The notes beneath the pieces are model-generated. The model saw nothing but the letters and a program-made list of their open reading frames with translations, was not told where the DNA came from and searched no databases. A stretch of 64,000 nucleotides of DNA, from NCBI GenBank assembly GCA_013397795.1, contig VZTJ01005978.1, positions 108,168-172,167 of the forward strand, given 5' to 3'. Positions within the stretch are counted from its first letter, which is position 1, and each line of letters starts with the position of its first letter. The position numbers and the translations under genes were made by a program. The stretch is from Orthonyx spaldingii. Taxonomy: Eukaryota; Chordata; Aves; Passeriformes; Orthonychidae. Of this stretch, positions 24,142 through 34,945 are shown in pieces.

Positions 24142-24902
24142 TGTCAGAAATAAGGACAACCTTCAGTCCAGGATCGGAAGCAAAATTAAGTTTATTAACA
24201 AAAAAATTGTCCGAAAAAAAAAAGAAAAAGAAAAACCCGGGTTACCAAGATTGGAGATCCTAGTTGCCAAGATTGGCAAAAGCCCCAGTGGCAGAGGACT
24301 ACAGTGTTGGAGCTGAGCTTTAGATGGAAAATAGAGGCCTTCCTCCAACACCGGGCTTTCTCCAGGCTAGTCCACAGAGAAAATGGCCGCTCCTGTCCTG
24401 AGACAGGGCTTTTTATGGCCTGCTATCCCCGACCAGGAACGCCCCTGCCTGCCCCCTGTCCAGCCCCCATGGCCCTTGACAAGTGGTAGGTTTAAATGGT
24501 GAGGTCACTCCTGCCCACCAATGGCTAAGTCGTTGTCTAGGGGTTAGTTTTCTGGCGGGAAGGAGCCTCATTAGTATTCATGGTTGCCATGGAGCCCAGT
24601 TACAGAGGGGACAGTGAAGTACTAGTTTTAGAAACTGGCGGTTAGGAGTCTCAGTTAACTGGGGGAGCCCAAATCCCTTTTCCAAAGTAAAACACATTAA
24701 AAACATACATTTAANACTTAAATCATTGTTAGGGAACTGGGGAAAAACTGGGAAAACATTACAACAAATACAACCTTTAATAACTATTCCTCTTAACAAT
24801 TAAACCCTTCAATTATTAACTGGGAACCTTAAATAACTTTTATTAACATTATAATGAGAGCTTAATGAAGCAAAAGTCAACTGCCTAATTTTATTTATAA
24901 CA
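24142..24902 (-). mobile_element. solo LTR, ERVL-like, 761 bp, inserted in CR1
   Basis: On the minus strand the unit starts TGTTATAAATAAAATTAGGC and ends TTATTTCTGACA, the TG...CA form. A TATA-like CATAAAAAG (plus 24409-24417) and AATAAA (plus 24191-24196) lie in the right order on the minus strand. It is bracketed by CCTTC and interrupts a CR1, so both ends are fixed independently. One N lies at 24715. There is no internal viral sequence. Class ERVL is inferred from the 5-bp duplication and the length. Confidence 0.92.
24191..24417 (-). promoter_or_regulatory. LTR TATA-like box and poly(A) signal
   Basis: Read on the minus strand, CATAAAAAG (24409-24417) stands about 220 bp before AATAAA (24191-24196). 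An A-rich tract lies between them. Function is untested. Confidence 0.5.
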
Positions 24903-25150
24903 CCTTCCACTGTAACAGGCTGCTCCAAGCCCCAGTGTCCAGCCTGGCCTTGGACACTGCCAGGGACCCAGGGGCAGCCACAGCTTCTCTGGGCACCCTG
25001 TGCCAGGGCCTCCCCACCCTCACAGGGAACAATTCCGTCCCAATATCCCATCTGTCCCTGCCCTCTGGCACTGGGAAGCCACTCCCTGTGTCCTGTCACT
25101 CCAGACCCTTGTAATACTCTCTGTCCATGTTTCCTGTCAGCTCCTTTCTT
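24903..25150 (-). mobile_element. CR1 LINE, 5' part, continuation of 24051-24141
   Basis: After the second CCTTC the CR1 continues with CACTGTAACAGGCTGCTCCA, TCTCTGGGCACCCTGTGCC, AGGGAACAATTCCGTCCCAA and CCAGACCCTTGTAATACTCT. The match ends near 25150. The restored element would be about 335 bp of CR1 3' end. Confidence 0.9.
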
Positions 25151-26823
25151 CCTTGTTCACAAAAGAAAGAGGCCACGGCACTTCCAGAGCCACTCCACAA
25201 CACAAACTCCTCCCGGGGGTGCCTGACATGGTGCTGATGGAATGCATCCTCCGTGCCTGGCAAAGGGATCTTCTCGCACCCAGCCTGACCAGCTCTCCCT
25301 GCCAATCTCATTGCAATGTGCGAGTCCCAGCCTAAAAAATCTCCAGCCACCCCACCTGAGGCAAATAACAGGCCATGTAAGTGGCTCTGTGATCCTACTG
25401 GATGCAAATCCATGCCAATTCCCACGCCAACTTTCTTGGCTCCTGGTCATCGGTTAGGCTTAGTTCTGCCTCCCAAATAAAACTGCTTTATTAAACAGCA
25501 GGAGATAATTACAGCAGTGTCAAAGCCTGCTGAAGCACAAACAATGCGAGATTAAGGTGCCTGATGTCAGAAGGAATTATGTGTATAAGGAATAAATGCA
25601 CTTCTGATTATAAAACCAAAGTATTGATAACCATTTTTCATCTTAATAACTTGAGCAAAAGGGATATTAATGATGTGGAAGAAAAAAAGAAGCAGCTTAT
25701 TAGTGGAAAGTCTGATGTCCTGGTTTGCTCACTTTTTTGTGAATAATTTAATTACGAAAGTTCCTTTTCTCAACCTCTTACATTTCTCAGTGAAGACAAA
25801 ACAGAGGAAAAGAGGGGGATAAAAATATAAGCTGCTTTGCAATTACTGAACTCAGAGTTCTCTGGGCTTGAGTTTGATTTTTACAATTCAACAACCAAAC
25901 AAAAAAGCCAATTTGAGTGAAAGCTTTGATCCTATTTATAGAAATTGAAAGAAAACTGCCCTAGGTTAAAAAAAAAAAAAACTATAAAAACATCGTTTTA
26001 GCTTGAAAAATATTATGAATCTATAATTCTTCGTTTGGATTTAAGAGGTGAACTGCCTGTGGTAGCTTCCCTTGCCCTTTCCTTCTACACCACCTAAGCC
26101 AATGGAGGTGGAAATAGAGCCTTCAAAATTTTCCCAACAGTTTAGCCTGTTTAACCTTCTTTTCCCAACAATTTAACCTGTTTTTTCAAGCATGGTGTTT
26201 CTGTGATTCCAAGAACACTTTTGCTGGGGGTTGACCCAAGCCAGGAGAGCTGTAATATCCAAAGAGCCCCATTAACTTGCCTTGACATCTCATTTCCCTC
26301 TCTTTATGTGACTCTGTCACTCATGACCCTTCCTCTGCAGCTCAAGCTTCTGTCAGAACCCAGAATCTGGAATTACATTATAATAGAGATTGAATATGAG
26401 TCACTCCTGCCCGCCTCTTTTCTCCCTGAAAGAAATACCAGTGGCCAGCTCAAAGCTCCAGCATGACAGGTGAGTTTTAAAGCCTTAAACTGGCAGAGTT
26501 TTCTCTTGTTACAGGGCAGCAGCAACTGCAGAAATGACTATGAAAGAGGGGAGGGGAGGNCAGATTGATCAAAAACACCAGGAAGAAATTCTCTTTTCTC
26601 TGGCGCTGTCCTTTTATTTCCCTGCTTTTTTTGGCATGAGCAAACCGGAATCCACAAAACGTTCCGTTGACGTCAAGTCTGCACTTTGTGTTGGAAAAAG
26701 CTTCTGGATTTGGTGGGGTTTGGGGTTTTGTGTTGTTTTGTTCTTCCTCAGCCTCTCCCTCAGTGTGTGCACAGGATAAATTGCAGCCCATTTCCCACAC
26801 TGCTTCCAGTCTTCCTCCAGCAC
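25151..26823. other. single-copy noncoding DNA
   Basis: No gene recognised. 25560-26030 is AT-rich, with a poly-A run near 25967-25981. A single N is at 26560. Confidence 0.6.
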
Positions 26824-26863
26824 TGGGAGAGGAGAGGAGAGGAGAGGAGAGGAGAGGAGAGGA
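26824..26863. repeat. (GGAGA)n simple repeat
   Basis: A pure purine tract of about seven GGAGA pentamers. It creates long open frames on both strands (26614-26978) with repetitive peptides that are not genes. Confidence 0.95.
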
Positions 26864-28182
26864 GCAGCACAGACCCCTTGAGTTTTATTTCTGTGCCACT
26901 TTTCCTCTTGGGAGTGCACCTGGAGCATTTATTTTGACCCTGTTGTCCCATGTATTCTGTGTGTATTTAAATATTTAGTGCATGCAGGGAGCCTGATTCC
27001 ATGTAGAACGCAAACAAGTGGGAATTTCATGCAATTGGCACTGCAGAGAGACTCAGCTCATCGGGGAGGACTGAGCCTGGGATGTCTGTCATGGTCAGAT
27101 CAGCTTGGAAGAGGGTGTTGGATCCATGTGGATCCCTGGGAGGGATCCCTGGTGCCAGCAGTTAGGATGGTGTGGCACTGAGGCCACTTGACAAAGTGCC
27201 AGGCTCAAAAACACATCCAAAGGCAGCGATTTTCCACAGGTAGAGTCTCACAACCACAGAGCAAAACTTCAGGTCACTCATAAATAGAGCCAAAAGTTGG
27301 ACTTGTTGATCCAGGATGGAAACTGGGCTTCCACTGCCATGGTTTGGCCAAGGAGGATCCATCCCCTCATCCTCCTCCAGGAAAACAGATCTCGGGGCAC
27401 ACGATTTCCATTTCACTCACACCAGGCTGCACATTTTCACATTAGAAATATGAACTGTGGAAGAGGGTTTTAGTGCCATTATTTATTAGACAAGTTCCCT
27501 GGATTCTTATCATCCATAACTCATGCCTTGAATGGATTTGCTGCCGATTCCCCTAAGTCATGTACAGAAGGTCCTGGAGTAGAGTGTTTCTAAAATACCA
27601 TTTTTTAAATTTCACATTTACATGCATTCCATCTGCACACCGAGAGCATTAAATATCATAAATGTGGAGTTAATGTCTCATTTTTTAAAATTATGTAGTT
27701 TTGTAATTACATTAAATGAGGGGATACTGACTTTTAGAAACTAAATTCCAAGTCTCTTTCTATTGCCAAAGCAGTCAGGAATATCTTTAAATAAGTTTAT
27801 GCTATAGGGACCCTTTAATGATCCATCTGCTGAAAGTAGAAGGAAGAGGAAAAAGTGGTTGAATCATAGGAAATGAAACTTCAGTTCACCATGCATTAAT
27901 AAAAGCTCAGCTGTTGATAATCAGTGAGACATTAATGAAGTTTTGGAAAGTTATATCCATTTACACTTAAGAACAGCCTGCCAGGAGTTCTCTCCAACAC
28001 GGAAAGAGAATTAAAGGAAGGAAGGAAACATTTCTTCCACAAGTCAATCTTTCATGACTCCCAACTTGGAAACCACTACAAGGGTCTCAGAAAGTTGTTT
28101 TATTTCTCTGTGAATGATTTAATTTTTCAGTGTTTACCTGATGATATTCATTTTCACAAGCATGGAGACTGCAAGGATACCT
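26864..28182. other. single-copy noncoding DNA
   Basis: No gene recognised. 27580-27800 is AT-rich. From 27863 on, the sequence is shared with 34264-34703. Confidence 0.6.
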
Positions 28183-28302
28183 GAATCACAGAATCATGGA
28201 ATGGTTTGGACTGGAAGGGTCCTCAAAGCCCATCCAGTGCCACCCCTGCCATGGGCAGGGACACCTTCCACTGTCCCAGGCTGCTCCAAGCCCCAGTGTC
28301 CA
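27863..28302 (+). repeat. 440-bp near-identical direct copy of 34264-34703
   Basis: From ATCATAGGAAATGAAACTTC to the CR1 text ending AGCCCCAGTGTCCA, this segment is identical to 34264-34703 except for one base that I found (C at about 28029, A in the other copy). It holds about 320 bp of single-copy DNA plus the first 120 bp of a minus-strand CR1. The second copy ends exactly at an assembly gap, so an artefact is likely. Confidence 0.97.
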
Positions 28303-28497
28303 GCCTGGCCTTGGACACTGCCAGGGATCCAGGGGCAGCCACAGCTTCTCTGGGCACCCTGTGCCAGGGCCTCCCCACCCTCACAGGGAACAATTCCTTC
28401 CCCATATCCCATCCATCCCTGCCCTCTGGCAGCAGGAAGCCATTCCCCCTTGTCCTGTTACTCCAGGCCCTTGCAAACCATCTCTCTCCAAGCTCCG
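28183..28497 (-). mobile_element. CR1 LINE, 5'-truncated
   Basis: Antisense CR1 from GAATCACAGAATCATGGAAT through GGTCCTCAAAGCCCATCC, ATGGGCAGGGACACCTTCCA and AGGGAACAATTCCTTCCCCA to about CTCTCTCCAAGCTCC. It is well preserved. Deeper CR1 sequence is absent, unlike the material right of the gap at 34807. Confidence 0.93.
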
Positions 28498-29090
28498 TTT
28501 CACTGATTTTGCTCAGTTTCACTTTTTTTCCTCTTGGTGTCTGCAGAGCTTACATTAAACCCCCAGTTTTAAATTGCTCGTCTCTCCACGTCTTTGGGCA
28601 AAGTCTGGGAACAGTGCAGGTGTCTATGATTTAGCTAAAATCTGGTTATTGGGGTCAGCACAAGAGTAATTGGTGGGAGGCTGTGGGTGACCTTACAGTC
28701 ATTTCCAGGCTGGCACATGGGCTCCACTTTAATGGTGCAGCATAACTCTTATGCCAAGTTTATTCTCCAGGTTAAATATAATTCAAGTTAGATGGCAACT
28801 ACAGGGACTCTGTTCCCTCTCACTCTGTAGAATAAGGTAAGTGGACTCTCAGATTTATGGGGAGATTTGCAAAGCAGTAGATTTTCCCCCGATTGCTTTC
28901 TGACTGAAATATATCCTCAGACCAAAAGGGGTCTGTGCCATTTAGCAGTGCTGCCCTGGCAAAACAGCTTCTTTGGCTGCAACAAAAGTGGAGATAAGCA
29001 GCTTTGACTGTGAGGCAGAGTTTGGTCATGCCTTAGGTTGTTTTACAACATCCTATTTGGATTTAAGACTGAGTCTTTTCATATTTCATT
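28498..29090. other. single-copy noncoding DNA
   Basis: No gene or repeat recognised. Confidence 0.55.
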
Positions 29091-29245
29091 GAATCACAGA
29101 ACATCCTGAGTTGGAAGGGACCCACCAGGATCATTGAGTCCAAGTCCTGACCCTGCCTAGACCCCCCAACAATCCCCCCCTGTGCATTCCTGGCAGCGGT
29201 GTCCAAACGCTCCCGGAGCTCTGGCAGCCTCGAGGCCGTGCCATT
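29091..29245 (-). mobile_element. CR1 LINE, different 3' subfamily
   Basis: GAATCACAGAACATCCTGAG, TTGGAAGGGACCCACCAGGA, TCATTGAGTCCAAGTCCTGA and GTGTCCAAACGCTCCCGGAG match the antisense end of the CR1 group with a GGGACCCACAAGGATCATCGAG-type core. This is a different group from the neighbours at 28183 and 29703, and the group whose tail resembles that of the SINE at 7228. Confidence 0.85.
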
Positions 29246-29702
29246 CCCTGGAATATTTAGGAGAATCCCGGGTACAACTGCCTGAAGATGGAGGAATTGG
29301 AAGAGGTGGTTAATGTTGTCAAGCAGCCTGACTTAATTAGGAGTAGCAGGTTTCTTGACATCCATGTGGATTTCTGTGTGCAGATGTGCGTGGTCACAGG
29401 GACAGCCAGAAGAAAAGGATAATTCAGCTGAGCCGGTTTTCCTCTATTTGCCAGCTGTGAACATTAAATGCCTGGAAATTCATGGCTCTGCCAAAGGATT
29501 CTCATGTTGTAGCCAATCTATAGATAGATCCCTGAAATGACCAACAAAAGAATAACACCCTAATCTAAATAATACCATAAGCTGAGTAAAAGTATGGAGT
29601 TAAAACTGAAAAGTCTTTGACATGCAGTTGGAAAAAGGGGCTGGATTTTGTACTCCAGAGTTCAGGAAATTCCAGCATTTCATGGGTACAGTCACTGAAC
29701 TG
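29246..29702. other. single-copy noncoding DNA
   Basis: No gene or repeat recognised. Confidence 0.5.
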
Positions 29703-29825
29703 ATCATGGAATTAGAGAATCTGGGAATGGGTTGAGTTGGAAGGGACCTTAAAACCATCCAGTTCCACCCCCTGCCATGGGCAGGGACACCTTCCACCAG
29801 CCCAGGCTGCTCTGTCAAAGCCCAG
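29703..29825 (-). mobile_element. CR1 LINE fragment, 3' end
   Basis: Antisense CR1: ATCATGGAATTAGAGAATCT, GAGTTGGAAGGGACCTTAAA, CCCCTGCCATGGGCAGGGAC, ACCAGCCCAGGCTGCTC. Truncated after about 120 bp. Confidence 0.88.
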
Positions 29826-32800
29826 CACAAGCTCGGGGTGGGGATGTTGTGAGCACCTCCCTTTTCCCCACATCCTCACCACCAGCCTCCCTTTCCCAAC
29901 TCCTCCTTTTCCCCTTTTCTGTTTCCCAGTGCTGCTGCACGACTGTGACAGCCATGGTACATACACAGCAAAACATGAAAAATACCCAGACTGGGAGCTG
30001 TGGCTGTGAAAAAGATGCTTTGCAGATGAAAGTAGTCCAGGTACCATCACTTGGTACCACAGCCAGGTGTAAAAAGCCCAATTAGAGGGCTCAGAAAAAG
30101 TTTGTTTCACTGCAGAGAGCAGAAGGGGACTGGGCTTCAGTAGGAAACAAAAGCAGTTTGATTTTTTTTAACAAAGATGTTCTCACTGAAGCTTTACAGC
30201 CTCAAAAAACTCTGGCATGTTGCACCAAACGACATGGAGTGAAGGGATTGTTTTGTCAGGGCCTTACCTGCAATGCACTCCATAAAAATGCCTTTAAAAG
30301 AGTAAAAAAGTTAAAAAAAAAATTAAAAAAAGGATGGTTTCAGCGCCCATTTTGTAAGCTGTTCCAAAGTTTTCTAATTAAAGACCATCTCTAAACTGCT
30401 TTGTTTCCACCTGCCTCCCATTCCCGACCCGGCTTCCCAAAAATGAGGGACTCGCTTTTACCACAGCACTGGAGAGGTATTAAGTTATTCACAGCTTCAG
30501 GTTTTCTGAGGAGCAGACAGCAGGCTCAGCACCTGGCAGAACCAGACTTGTCTTTCCCTCAGAGCTATAGGGGGTTTGCACGGAGTTTCCAGCTCTGAAT
30601 AGCAAAATAGGTCAGTTTAATGCTTTTGTTTAGTCTGCAATACATAATCAAGCCAGCCCTCTCCTGATCTGCGCCAGACTGACAGCAAATCAGCAAATTA
30701 TTAGTATTATTCAGGTTATTTCATACAATTAGTTCGCCTCTTTGTTTCTGGGGAGTTGGTTTGTTTCTAAGTGAGGTAATTTCTTTAGAGGAAAGAACCT
30801 TCTTTTGCACTTGGCATTCCTTCACCTGTGCAAGACTCCTCTCACAACACTGTCAAAGGCTTTTGGAAAAAAATTGTTGATGTTGAGGTCCTAAGGAGCA
30901 CAAGACACAAAACTTCCCTGATTAATTTCTGTCATCAAAGCCCATTGAGTGTCTAGGAGAAAAAAAACCCCACAAAATTCCACTTTTGGTGTAAATATTT
31001 CCTCTGATGTTGAGGCTGCTGTTATCAGCAAGATATTCCAGTGGGTTTTTACACAAAAATTTACTACAAAATGCAAGACCTTTCCTTTAGCTCTGTGAAA
31101 ATACATATTGTTTGCAGTGGCTCAGTCAACGGAAAAATAAAGGTTACATTTTTATCAGCTATCTGTCAACTTTGCCTCTTTACTCTTTGCATTATGTACC
31201 TTTTTCCCCCCCTCTACTACCTGAGTTCTCTCTTCCAAATAATTGATAAAGGCAATCAATTGCTGTCATGGGGTGAACCTTTCCTGAAAGCATTGCTCAG
31301 ATTCCTGAGACCTCGGCCACGCTTGTCCAGCTCCAGCTCATGACTCGATTCTGGCATGTGCAGGGAAGCAAAAACAGGTAAGTTTTGTGGGGGAAAGCTA
31401 CCCAAAAGCTCTGGACTTGCTCTAATGATTTAGGAATTCTAGAACATTCTAATAGATATGGGGCAGGGGTTTAAAGGGTGAGAGTGACCCAAATACAGCA
31501 GGAATTGGCTCATGTGGGGTGGGAACAGAGGGCTTGGCCCAGGTCTGTGAGGTCGTGGCCAACCAGCCGAGTTCTAAAGCACTAAACAGGGAACAACAAA
31601 CCCCTTGTGGGATTATCCCTACACAGACTGCAAATCTCAGGTGGGAGTCCAAGGCCACAGTGGCTGGGCTGCATCCCAGGAATGGACACATCCAGCAGTG
31701 GGATGTGCATTCCTGTCCCCTGGGTCCCAAATGGGGCAGGGGCAGGACTAGGGAGTGTGAAATCTGTGAGTGTCCCAGGATAAAAGTCATGCAGCAGAAA
31801 CCTTATCACAGAAATCACAGCCCAGCTGCTCTGCCTATCCCACCTGATAAATTACAAATATGAAGTTCCTGAGCGGTGTGGTTCTGTTCTTGGGGCTATC
31901 TCATCCCTAACTTCCCCGGAAACAGCATCAGAGAGCACAACACAGCCCACTGCAAGCCCTGCTCAAATCTCCCCATCCCCAACAAGCCTGCCTTGGCTTG
32001 CTGCAGGATATGTTTGGGGTTTTTCGTTCTTTTTTGTTGTGTGCAGCTTCTTTCTTCCAACTGAGACTGACTGAGTAAAAAGCGAGGCAAAACAATAATC
32101 CCACAAACATTTCTTAAGCAATTCCGAGTAGAAAGAGCCAAGTTAAAGCATCTTTTAGGATTTTCAACTTCACTCAGCTATGAATAACACGCACAATGCA
32201 AAGAAATTACCCGAGTGTAAAAGACATTTATCTGAGCAAGTGAATTACAATGGCACCGAGAGCAAACCCGCCTGCAACTTCAATTGTCAAAATCCTTTTC
32301 TGCTTTTTCAGGGTTCCAGCATTAAAGCAGAAAAGCCAGAGTCAGGGAATAACTCAGGGCAGCACGTCTGTCTCCAGAAGCTTTTGTTGCAATGATGCAC
32401 AGGAAGAGAGATTGGGTTATTGATGGGAAAAAAAAAATTAGGAAAAAGTAGAATGCATCTAGAGGAGCCATTTGCATCCTGTCTTACCTGGTGACAGGGA
32501 TGATCCTGTCTCTGTTGGCATTCCTGTGTCTGCCAGTGTAAATTAATGACTTCACTGATTTCAGTCAGATAATTCAAATGTTTAGAGGTAAAAATGTGCC
32601 AGACAGAGGAGCTTTCAGATTTCAGTGAAGCATTTTATGCTCTGAGAGCCACCTACATCTAGTAACTCTAAAAAGGTTGTAATTTTCGAGTGTCCTGTGT
32701 CCTTTGTCCTTGTCTTCCTGTGTGAGAACAAAAAAATGAGGTGCACTATCAAGCGCTGCCTTTGTTAGATAAATGTCCCTGTGCTGGCACTGTGACCTCC

Positions 32801-34263
32801 CTTCCCTGTATTACTCCACCAGGGACATTTAGGAGCTCTGCAGACCCAGGGCTGAGTTATCCAAGGTGTTACCTGCAGCAATTACCAAGGCTTTAAGGGC
32901 AAGTGCTCCATAATTCTCTGAGCTGGGAAAGGTGTTTCCATGAGATAAAATGGCCTGGTTCAGAATATCAGAGGTTATCATGCAGCTGGAATTGTTTTTA
33001 ATGCCTCACATTAGCAGCACCTGGAGGCTGCAACCCAGCATTTATTGATTTAAAGTGGAGAGCCTTCTAACCCTCCTTTTGCCAATAACCCCCTCCAGGC
33101 CCTTACAGCAGCCACCAGACCTTTGTGCTTCTATTTCTCCTCGAGCCTTTGGTGGAGTCATCAACTCAAAATTCCTTGAGACAAGAGCTACTCATTATTT
33201 CTGTTTGTGAAGCATCCTGCACGTGGTGCCCTCAGTGTCTGGGGCCTGTATTTCCTGCTGTTGCATAAATCAATTTGAGGTTTCTCTCCATACCAGGGCT
33301 GTTGGTTGTTTTGTTGCGATTTTTTTTTTCCCAGAGAAATGGTGGAGACAGTTGCTGCAGACACAGTTGAGTCCCTTCAGTCATCAAAAATCCCAGTCTG
33401 AAGTGGAATATTCATTTTAGAGATATTTTAACCTGCTGGCAGAGTCAACTGCAGTGAGTGGATGGCATTTTAAAAGCATTTATTTCCTTTGAATTGAAAT
33501 AACTCCTTAAGATAGGAAAGGCACGTGAATAGTTGCCATCTGCATGGAGTTAACATCCCAGAGAATACATGGAGCCACAGATGGATGCATAGAGATATTT
33601 GTTCTTTTTAGTCAGTGTTCCTAATTTTTCTCATTTCCCATTTGACCTGTTTTGACTGGCAGCTAAAGATTTCAATTTAAACAACTGGCTGAGATTCATT
33701 TGCTACAAGTTCTAAGCAGGAATAGTGTTCTGATTAGCAAAGAGGCTCTCACCCTCTGAAGAATAAAGAGGAATCAGCTTTGAAGGAGGGTATGAATATG
33801 TATCCAATACCAAGGCTGTCAGACAAGGACCAGATTCTTGATTTCAATTACCTTTGGTTACTTACCACACTTTTATCAAGTTCTGCAGTTTAGACAAGGG
33901 AACAAACCTGCCCCAGGTGCTGGTGTGAGGCAGGCAGCAGATATCACACCCACTTTAGTCCTTGTTTGCAACCTTGCTCTTCTGTTTATAGACATTTTCC
34001 CCCTCACCCAGCACGCTGCTGATTTTAATATGGAGATTTCACCAGCACATTTTGATTTGAACACCACAGGATTTGCAAAACAAGTGAATGAGCATGAAAG
34101 AGATGACCCCAGAGTTCAGGAGCTCTCTCTTTGTCTGAATAACTAAGGTAGGAAAAGGAAAATTTTAAGATCAACAACAATCAACCCCACCACCACGTTC
34201 AACATTAAACCATGTCCTCCAGTGCCACATGCACAAGTTTTTTGAACACTTTCAGAAATAATG
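29826..34263. other. single-copy noncoding DNA
   Basis: 4.4 kb with no recognised repeat family or gene. Low-complexity A runs lie at 30311-30330. 30600-31250 and 33400-33720 are AT-rich; 31440-31800 is GC-richer. Confidence 0.6.
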
Positions 34264-34703
34264 ATCATAGGAAATGAAACTTCAGTTCACCATGCATTAA
34301 TAAAAGCTCAGCTGTTGATAATCAGTGAGACATTAATGAAGTTTTGGAAAGTTATATCCATTTACACTTAAGAACAGCCTGCCAGGAGTTCTCTCCAACA
34401 CGGAAAGAGAATTAAAGGAAGGAAGGAAAAATTTCTTCCACAAGTCAATCTTTCATGACTCCCAACTTGGAAACCACTACAAGGGTCTCAGAAAGTTGTT
34501 TTATTTCTCTGTGAATGATTTAATTTTTCAGTGTTTACCTGATGATATTCATTTTCACAAGCATGGAGACTGCAAGGATACCTGAATCACAGAATCATGG
34601 AATGGTTTGGACTGGAAGGGTCCTCAAAGCCCATCCAGTGCCACCCCTGCCATGGGCAGGGACACCTTCCACTGTCCCAGGCTGCTCCAAGCCCCAGTGT
34701 CCA
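34264..34703 (+). repeat. second copy of the 440-bp segment, ending at the gap
   Basis: It matches 27863-28302 with a single difference that I could find, at an offset of 6401 bases. The left breakpoint lies in single-copy DNA at a shared ATCATAGG; the right end is the gap. It includes a CR1 start at 34584. Confidence 0.97.
34584..34703 (-). mobile_element. CR1 LINE 3' end, left of the gap
   Basis: Same sequence as 28183-28302. It runs into the gap at 34704. Confidence 0.92.
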
Positions 34704-34806
34704 NNNNNNNNNNNNNNNNNNNNNNNNNNNNNNNNNNNNNNNNNNNNNNNNNNNNNNNNNNNNNNNNNNNNNNNNNNNNNNNNNNNNNNNNNNNNNNNNN
34801 NNNNNN
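34704..34806. other. assembly gap inside CR1
   Basis: 103 undetermined bases, with minus-strand CR1 on both sides. The true length and join are unknown. Confidence 0.99.
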
Positions 34807-34945
34807 AAGGCCACAGTGAGGTCACCTCAGAGCTTCTCTTCTCCACGCTGAACAATCCCAACTCTCCCAGCCTTTCCATCCCTCTGATCATCCTGGTGCC
34901 TCCTCTGGACTTTCTCCTTGTGGCTCCTTCCAGCTCAGGATGTTC
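34807..34945 (-). mobile_element. CR1 LINE, internal part right of the gap
   Basis: AAGGCCACAGTGAGGTCACC, CTTCTCTTCTCCACGCTGAA, TCCATCCCTCTGATCATCCT and GGTGCCTCCTCTGGACTTTC are antisense CR1 lying further 5' than anything in the copy at 28183-28497. The two gap flanks therefore either belong to a longer CR1 than the 28-kb copy or are two different elements joined. Confidence 0.85.
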
